From Turritopsis dohrnii (taxonomy: Eukaryota; Cnidaria; Hydrozoa; Anthoathecata; Oceaniidae): DNA of 64,000 nt. Both the position numbers and the translations under genes were made by a program. The notes beneath the pieces are model-generated. The model was not told the origin of the DNA and made no database searches. It worked only from the letters and a program-made list of their open reading frames with translations. Positions 57,092 to 64,000 of the stretch are shown piece after piece. The DNA lies in the NCBI GenBank assembly GCA_027922465.2, contig BQMF02000023.1, positions 186,001-250,000 of the forward strand, given 5' to 3'. The first letter of the stretch is position 1. Each line of letters opens with the position of its first letter.

Positions 57092-60000
57092 TCATTGCAA
57101 GCTGCTGTCATCTAAACTTTCGACAGGAGGAGGAGAGACGTTATCAAGTAACGCTATAACATCATGTTGTATGGCGTCTTTCAACTCGACAGTCGTTGTC
57201 GATGTATCGTCAAACATACTGCCGTCATTTACTTCCGACAAATTACTGTCTGTATGGTTTAAGATGTGTTGTCGCATAAGTTCCTGGTCGCCACAGATGA
57301 CGTAACAAAGCTTACATTGCAGCAAGTTCGAAAAATTACCGATGACGGGAGCTGTGGTCTTTTTGTCGGAAGTGCTGACGTTGACGTACGACATGTCGGA
57401 ACAAGTAGAGTTAATGATTGTGACGCTATCAGTTGTGACGTTACAGAAAGCGATAGAGTTTGTCGACTTCTCACTAATACCTGTTCGCAATGCACGTTCT
57501 GTGAAAAATAAAAAAACAAATGAAAGGCTAAGTTGAAAGGAGCAGAAACTTTGTAAAAGTGCAAGGAAATTGAGAGATAAGGAACATAAAAATCGACGGA
57601 ATTCAGGCAGCTTCGATGAAACTCCATTCATCTACACAACAATACTACTTACCTTGATCATCTATTTTACTCTTGACTTGTTTAATCTTCACGGCCGTTT
57701 CATCGACGTGAAGTTGTGTATAAACCGGAACAGCAGGCCCAGGTAAGCTTCTGTCGTCGCTGCTTCGACCAGCAGAATGCACCATCTTGTGTCTGCGGAA
57801 GGAGGAGCGATCATTGAATGCTTTCCCACAACCGCTGACAGGACACCAGTATGGACGTTCACCGGTATGGATCCGAATGTGGACGCGCAAATCCGATTTG
57901 GCCCGAAACCCTTTGCCACACTCAGGACAACTAAAAGGTCGTTCGTCTAGTATAGGAAGTATGAGCAGGTAAATATATCATCAAAAAAGTCACTGTGGTG
58001 GCTTTCATTTTTATTAACATAGTGTGTATATTTTTAATTAATGTGTTGGTTGAGATATTTGTAAAGATCATATTTTTTTTGTTTGTTGTAGAACATATAT
58101 TATGTAGATAATTTAATAAAATTAGTCAAATTAAAACGAAGTTCTGTTTGTTTTATCAGAAAATCTTAAATAAGTTTCTATTTTAAGTCAGTGAAGAAAA
58201 CAAAGCAGCCATGAAAAAAGGGATATCCAAGCTAGCGATATCCGATAATCAGACCATCACGGTGGGAAAATGTGTTGAAAATTCACTGCGAAGGAGTGCA
58301 TTTCCATAAAAATCTACACACTCCGTCACAGTGACATTTTTGAGGGTTTTGCCCACCGGAAAATCTTCGAACGAAATCTTCTAATCTTTTCAATGAAACA
58401 GTGGAGAATGATGCTAATGCAAATCTCACAGCAAGTAATTCCAGCAATGCATGATGGTATTCTTGGCATATTATGGAGATAACTAAGTAAAGAGAACTAC
58501 CAAGTGATGTTTTACCTGTGTGGATGTACATGTGACGTTTAAGGTTATCTGGATTTTTCAAAATCTTCCCACATAACGTACATGCGACGTCGCGCGGTTT
58601 CTTCCGTCCATGCGTGCGAAGGTGCAATTCCAAATTACCTTGTTGTGTAAAGAAACGAGGGCATTTGGGACATTTGACCAAATCTCGTTGGTTGTGCACC
58701 GCCTGGTGATCAAGGAAACTCTCCTGTGTTGGTAGAAGTTCTTCACAGACACCACACCTGCAAATAATTTATCATGCAATCTACTATGATTAAATAAAAG
58801 GGAAGTAAACAAAAGTGGGTTTTGGAATTCGCAAAAAATCATTTTTCGTTCACGAGGTATTGGCATTTAAAATTTTTGCTCACAACTTGATCTCTATGGC
58901 AACGTGACGTCATGATGTTCAAGAAGAAACTGCTGACATAGAAATACGTAAAATCTCATGGAAACTTTAGTGATGCACTGCTTTAGAATTTTGTATATAC
59001 AGTGGCAAACATCAATAGGTATCAAATAACTAAAAAGTAATGTTGCCATGGTTCACCCCACCTTGTTTCCAGGTTTCTACTGTGTTTTGCTGACAGAGCT
59101 ATAAACGGACATCTTCTCAGGTAAGAGAAACGAAACTTTAGAAAACGGAACAGTTTTCACTGGACGTAATTTAAAATGAAATTTATCATAATAACAGTGT
59201 TGGATGCTGAGACATAGCTTTGTCAGGAAAAAAGTTTTAAAGTTTACTTCCCCTTTAACTTCCATGGTAAACTCTCGAAGGGAAACGTTTGCCACTAAGG
59301 AGAATGTTATGAACTGGAGGCCCAGTATTTGCCTCATGTATATAAAATTTGTTTATATTTCTGTTTAGTTGGATTGTCAAACTCACTATCTTGAGCATTG
59401 TCATTTAAATGCAAGGTCATTGTTGGAGATTGGTTAAAGAAGCAAGAAACTGGCTCGATTGACCACTTTCGAGACCTCTGGTTTCAAATGTTACAGAGTC
59501 GTGGTCTAGGGTGGGTTCCAAACCACCCTGAAGACATCGGTAGTGAGGTGTGCTCTCATTGCTAATTACTATAACATAATACAGTTGGTGTGATAACAAT
59601 ATAGCCAGTCGTTAAGAATGGAGACCTGTGGCAGAAAATAATGACCCCTTAGAATATCTTCACCCGTGGTTTACGCTTTATGACCTGTTAGGTTTTCTTA
59701 ACGTGGGTTGTTGGTCAGCCCGATAGCAGCTGATCTTTCATTAGCATTTGTACGTCCGTCCGTCCGTCCGTAATTCCAAGATTTTGTGTCCTCGATTGTA
59801 GGCTGAAGTCTGTTGTAGGCTGAATCAGAGGCTATTTTCCAACTATGGTTGTTGCATGAATAGGTTAAAAGAAGATATTTTTAAACGTTTTCTTACTGTG
59901 AGTGTGGCCATGAAAACAGCAAATCTTGAAATCACTGCGTGGAATTTCTCAAAACTTCGCTATGATGCTACCTATTCAGTGTAGAGTCAAATACTATTTT

Positions 60001-63000
60001 ACTAGAAATAGCAATAGAAATTTCTATGGCTAGAAGAGAATTGTTTATGCAAAATGACTCTTTTTGCTGGTGTCGATACATCTCCATTACATTCATACAT
60101 ATTGGTATTGTTTGATTCCACACAGCCAAAAACAAAAAGTGATGATAATATGACTGCAATCTCCAAAAACACACTCAAGAGGTAAGAAAATTTTAAACAC
60201 ATTATCCCCATTGATGATGCCATGGCTGAAGTATTTTGTATGTAACTGGGTGCTGCTACACACTCTTTGATAAATAAATCATTTCATGTTTTTTTATTTC
60301 TCCTTTTCCTGTCGTCCATCATCAAACAAAGCAAGGCAAGGATTTACTGAGATACAATTGGTGACTCTTTCAGGGGAAAGAAATTATTAACCAATATTTC
60401 AGAATAAAATAAACCCATTTTACCACCACAGGAATTTGATTTTTTGGTGTTTGTGTATATATTGATCAACATACTACCGCCCCCCGAAACTTTGAATAAT
60501 TACAAAACCATTCCTAATAAATATAAATACATTGTACATGTGAAAGAAACTTTATGTAAGTTCCACTATACACAAAGGGTAAATATTTTATAAAGATATT
60601 GGTTTGCTACGCAAAATATAAAAGCAATGTTGATCAACCAAGGTTGCAAAAATTTTAAAACCTTTCTATAGAAATTTAATATTAAATTCATCAATTAACA
60701 TTTCAATGTAACCTTTCACATTTTTTTTAGGAAAATTGTTGGCGATGTTGTTATATCAGACTCAGTGAGCAGAGTCAGAGACGTAGCTACCAGGTTTATT
60801 TGGGCTTATGAGTTATCACAAGTTGGATAATTATTACTGTAAAACTTATTGAACACCGTCAGAACTAATTGTAATTTCCATATATACTGGCTTTTTTGTA
60901 AGATTGTTACTTTTGTATTGTCAATACTCTGTGTCTGCATGACCGTGAGTTTCTTTATTTTAGGGTCTAATCTAGTCCAAAAGAGTCTGTTGATCGGACG
61001 CTGCCCTCTGCATTTTTTTATGTCACTTTAAAAGCTTGTATAGGGGGGTCACAGGTTTAACCCACTGAAATCAAGCTCAGGTTGCCCTTTTCCTAAAAAA
61101 AGTGCCCTTTGGATGTTCATAATGTGCCTTTTTTCCCCTTCCGCCAGATGCTGCCCTTCCATTCTAGATTAGACCCTGTCTTTTCTTAATCAAATAATCC
61201 GCATTTGCTTACATTTTCTTATTTTCTTATCTTTCTTATCTTTTTCTTATCTGATAAATTTATCAGCAACTATCACTTGTTATGATTTCCCCTCAAACCG
61301 TCACATATTTATAATATATATTTTATTTACTCGAAATTAGATTTGCATTCCATTCAATTTAATTCAATTGGGTATGACTTCTTGGAGATAAATATGCATG
61401 AAAGTCTAATCTGCTTAAAATTTGTTTTATTTGTGTACAAGATAAATGTGAGGCATTTGAATAAATTTTTTTGTATATTTAATGTCTCTGATGTATTGTA
61501 TTGAATTAAATTTGGAATGATATTGCTTTATGAATTCAATATCTGTTTTAGATTGTTTTTAACCAAAATGTTTATTCCTTTAATCATTGTCACTCTAGAT
61601 ATATCTCAGAAATTCCTATTTCGACCTTCCCGGAGTAAAAATGTATTTCGATTTTGCTTTGCAGTCCATTATTTTTCAGCTTTGCCCAGAGCGCTGACCT
61701 TCAGGCTCCAGGGGCCTCTTGTTTTCATTTAACACGGATTTTCGCGCGTATTTTTTGAATTCTTATTATATAGCTTGAATTGCCAAAAACAATTATTTTC
61801 TGACCTGCATCAAATTAGAATTACGTCATTCACACTTCAATTTTTTGAAATGATGTCTTGTTGAAGGTCAACAGACAAAAGGGGACAAACCTATAAACAA
61901 TGATTTCTTCCGAAATATCTGGTTCATTCATCGGAGCATTTTCTGTAATGATTGAAGCTTCAGTAGAAACTGGAGCCAACGTAGAATAGGTGTGCTATAA
62001 GAGAAGGTCAAAACTTTATAATACATCATCCCATCCCAGCCGGCACATTTATTAAAAAATCTCTGCAAAGGAGTGCATTTCTATAAAAATTTACACACAA
62101 TTTCAATAAAAATACTCTCTGTCACAGTAGCTTTTTGACGATTTTGCCCACTGGGATATGTCTCCATGACAATATCATAAAAGAAAGTAAGAAAATTTTT
62201 TTGCTTTAAACAAGAATGACTCAACAACCAGGTGCCCTGGAAAATTTTGAATTATCAAAACGTTACTTCAACAGAGTACATTTCCATTGGAATGATGTGT
62301 GTATACTTCACTGGTGTGAAAAGTCCATCATACCTCTCCATTACTTGATGTGTTGCAAGTGCCAGGAATACTTGGTTGCTCAACTACAATGACTTGTTCA
62401 TCTGTCACTGAAAATAAAAAAGACCGTTTTGAGGAGAGACAAAAAAAATAAATATGATAGCATCATTAAGATCTGTTCATTCATACCTATGTCGTTAGTG
62501 TAAATGTCTGATACTTCAGGTAAGATTGTCTTGTGGACTTGCTCTATGTTGAAACAAGCACATACCTGAAGAATAAGCAGAAAACAACTTTTATCACAAA
62601 AATCTTAACATCAACAAAAACATAAAAAGAAAAGATGCATGAAGTATAACACAAGAACCGCATGGTGCAAAATGGTAGCAGCATTCTAAAGGAAACAGAC
62701 CCTTAACCTTTTGAGATTCACAAGTGTAAAAAAGGTTTAACTAGTAACAAAGACCAGAAACTATGAAAATGTGTAAGAGCCAAAAGAAAAAATTAACATA
62801 ACATAAAATCAAACTTCAAATTATTAGCCTCTCTACTTTATTTTCAAAATTTTACATAATTTTGAAGAAGGGTGTTTAATGTCAACTTCTATTAAGATTT
62901 ACTTACAACTTCACGGTCATCCAGAACATCTTTGACAGTATCAGATGGATCAAGAATGGCACTTTCTTTAACAGTTTTCAAGTAACAAATTTCCTTTTCT

Positions 63001-63008
63001 TCTTCTAC
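57092..63008 (-). CDS. C2H2 zinc-finger protein, 3' seven exons (5' end not seen)
   Basis: Exons 63008-62907, 62565-62487, 62407-62334, 61994-61891, 58757-58516, 57946-57653 and 57498-57092 join in one frame (1302 nt, 433 residues plus stop). The N-terminal part seen is acidic and hydrophilic ([32 protein letters not shown]), without a recognised domain. Six C2H2 fingers follow: CGVC..HQAVH, CPKC..HLRTH, CTLC..HMYIH, CPEC..HIRIH, CPVSGC..HKMVH (four residues between the cysteines) and, after a linker, CKLC..HILNH. The linkers HTDERPF and HTGERPY between fingers 3, 4 and 5 indicate a DNA-binding array. The C-terminus is Ser/Thr/Asp-rich. It is probably a nuclear transcription factor; orthology not determined. 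Intron 4 of the part seen is 3.1 kb. Start and first exon(s) lie above 63008 or outside the window. Confidence 0.88.
57976..58040. mobile_element. fragment of the CCCAGTGGGCAAA MITE in the zinc-finger gene
   Basis: atcaaaaaagtcactgtggt followed by ttattaacatagtgtgtata. Only one half remains. It begins about 30 bases from the acceptor of exon 57653-57946. Confidence 0.6.
58261..58362. mobile_element. copy of the CCCAGTGGGCAAA MITE in the zinc-finger gene
   Basis: ggtgggaaaatgtgttgaaa, then ctgcgaaggagtgcatttcc and gtgacatttttgagggtttt, ending gcccaccgg. The centre is shortened. Confidence 0.8.
58797..59254. mobile_element. TTAA-type element related to the 48-bp hairpin
   Basis: The left end aaagggaagtaaac and the right end gtttacttccccttt match the ends of the hairpin at 48485. 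TTAA follows the right end (59255-59258); the left TTAA is imperfect. About 458 bp, with no transposase. It lies just upstream (gene strand) of the first zinc-finger exon. Confidence 0.6.
60962..61178. mobile_element. MITE with CAGGGTCTAA ends (copy 2, zinc-finger gene intron)
   Basis: AGGGTCTAATCTAG at the left and CTAGATTAGACCCTG at the right. Inside, 'gaagggcag', 'ggtttaaccca' and 'ggacgctgccct' stretches match the copy at 42483-42725 in opposite orientation. Confidence 0.78.
62037..62157. mobile_element. full-length copy of the CCCAGTGGGCAAA MITE in the zinc-finger gene
   Basis: Left end cccagccggcacatttatta, right end gacgattttgcccactggg. The central block gtgcatttctataaaaattt is intact. 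It sits 40 bases from the acceptor of exon 61891-61994. A shorter look-alike follows near 62255-62325. Confidence 0.85.
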
Positions 63009-64000
63009 CTGAAAAATAATCAAACACAATCGTACAAAACAAAAGAACTCCAGAGAACAAGATACATAACAAGATATGTATTTTTTTTATGAAAACTTGA
63101 AGTTTAGCTTAAGTCCACTCACAAGGTTATTGTAGAAGGACTTCAAGAAAAAAAAGGATCAAAGATTAGTGCATCCATCATGTTCCGCATCAGTTTTCAT
63201 GATGATTAGTATTTGTGAAAAATTTTATGAAAAGCAATAATGTAGAGTACTAATAATAAATTAACACCTTAGAAAATAACTGCTTTTACCTCACATAAAT
63301 AAAAAGATTGAGAGTGGAAAATGTCTTTTAAATAGGTGTCCCCCAAGAATTGAAGAATGGCAGTTAGAAATCAAATCTGAATATTTTTAAACATGAAATA
63401 AAGTCAAAACATGTCAAAGAATTTAAGTATCCTAAGATTTGAAAAAATTGGAGAGGAAGGGAGTCAAGGTTCACCAAATGTGATTAATGTTTAGAGCCAT
63501 TTTTTGAAGAGCAAGAATTTGATGAGTGACAGAGTGACACAAACCCCAGATTTTGACAAGCATAGCGCATATGTGAAGCGAAGATTGCATGATAAATGTT
63601 AACAGGGTTGCCACTCACACTACAGAACTCAAATTCCTGACTTTTCATGACATTTTCATGACTTTCTTCTGACCCAAAATCCTGACTTTTTTACAAAATT
63701 TTTAATAAAGAGCTACAATACAATGATCACAAAATAAATGCCTATCTTTGAAGACCTCTTTTAAATAAAACAGAATATGTCAGATTTGCAAAATAAATAC
63801 TGCATATAAATAAATGATGTACATCCTATGCAAGTATATAACTATAATGCACTTCAAAAACTATGACCAAAATGACAGAAGAACTACTAGACATTAATAT
63901 ACAGATGATGCAAGACAATATATCCGATGATTGCTTATGAAATTCATCTTGAGGAAAGGCAGTTAGCACAAATATGAGCAAACAAAAATTTACAAACAAC
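63009..64000. other. upstream intron or 5' part of the zinc-finger gene; nothing assigned
   Basis: On the minus strand an acceptor ends at 63009, so this is intron sequence at least in part. No further exon with matching phase could be supported. Two tctgactttt-like phrases near 63640-63690 are local repeats (ctgacttttcatgac, ctgactttttta). Confidence 0.45.

Overview
The window is eukaryotic, AT-rich and intron-rich. It has short exons with GT-AG borders, and the space between and within genes is filled with mobile-element debris. The gene content (SPT6, SMG6 with an active-type PIN domain, a LIM-only protein, a C2H2 zinc-finger protein) is animal. The repeat types (foldback MITEs starting CAACCTCG, TTAA-flanked elements with a THAP remnant, an APE-type LINE) suggest an invertebrate, possibly a cnidarian. 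The phylum is an inference, not a demonstration. Layout: positions 1-5.5 kb hold several terminal-inverted-repeat elements, a LINE remnant lying between foldback arms, and on the minus strand a possible first exon of a CD2BP2-like splicing gene whose remainder would lie left of the window. Positions 5566-18958 (minus) carry a complete SMG6/EST1A gene, rebuilt here as 21 coding exons in one unbroken frame (1405 residues), including a 22-bp microexon and a GC-AG intron. Its introns hold MITEs, two minisatellites and a candidate nested reading frame on the plus strand. Positions 19-30.6 kb have no host gene that I can support. This stretch is dominated by two opposite-facing copies of one TA-flanked element; the second copy is interrupted by another TA-flanked element and by a 3.7-kb LINE. 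Positions 30631-49127 (plus) carry a complete SUPT6H (SPT6) gene, rebuilt as 29 coding exons in one frame (1720 residues), with a 2.4-kb TTAA-flanked element containing a THAP-domain relic in intron 3. Positions 50976-54190 (minus) carry a two-exon LIM-only (LMO-type) gene, tail-to-tail with SUPT6H. Positions 57092-63008 (minus) carry the last seven exons of a six-finger C2H2 zinc-finger gene whose 5' end is not seen. How the genes relate: SPT6 is a histone chaperone and elongation factor that travels with RNA polymerase II, and SMG6 is the endonuclease of nonsense-mediated mRNA decay. The LMO and zinc-finger proteins are likely transcriptional regulators. They are separate transcription units with no sign of an operon. 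I found no single new biological system. The most informative signals are the nested transposon stack with its internal empty-site reference, the very dense 120-bp palindromic MITE family (19 copies recognised), foldback MITEs with 9-bp target duplications, and the frame-shifted candidate gene nested in an SMG6 intron.
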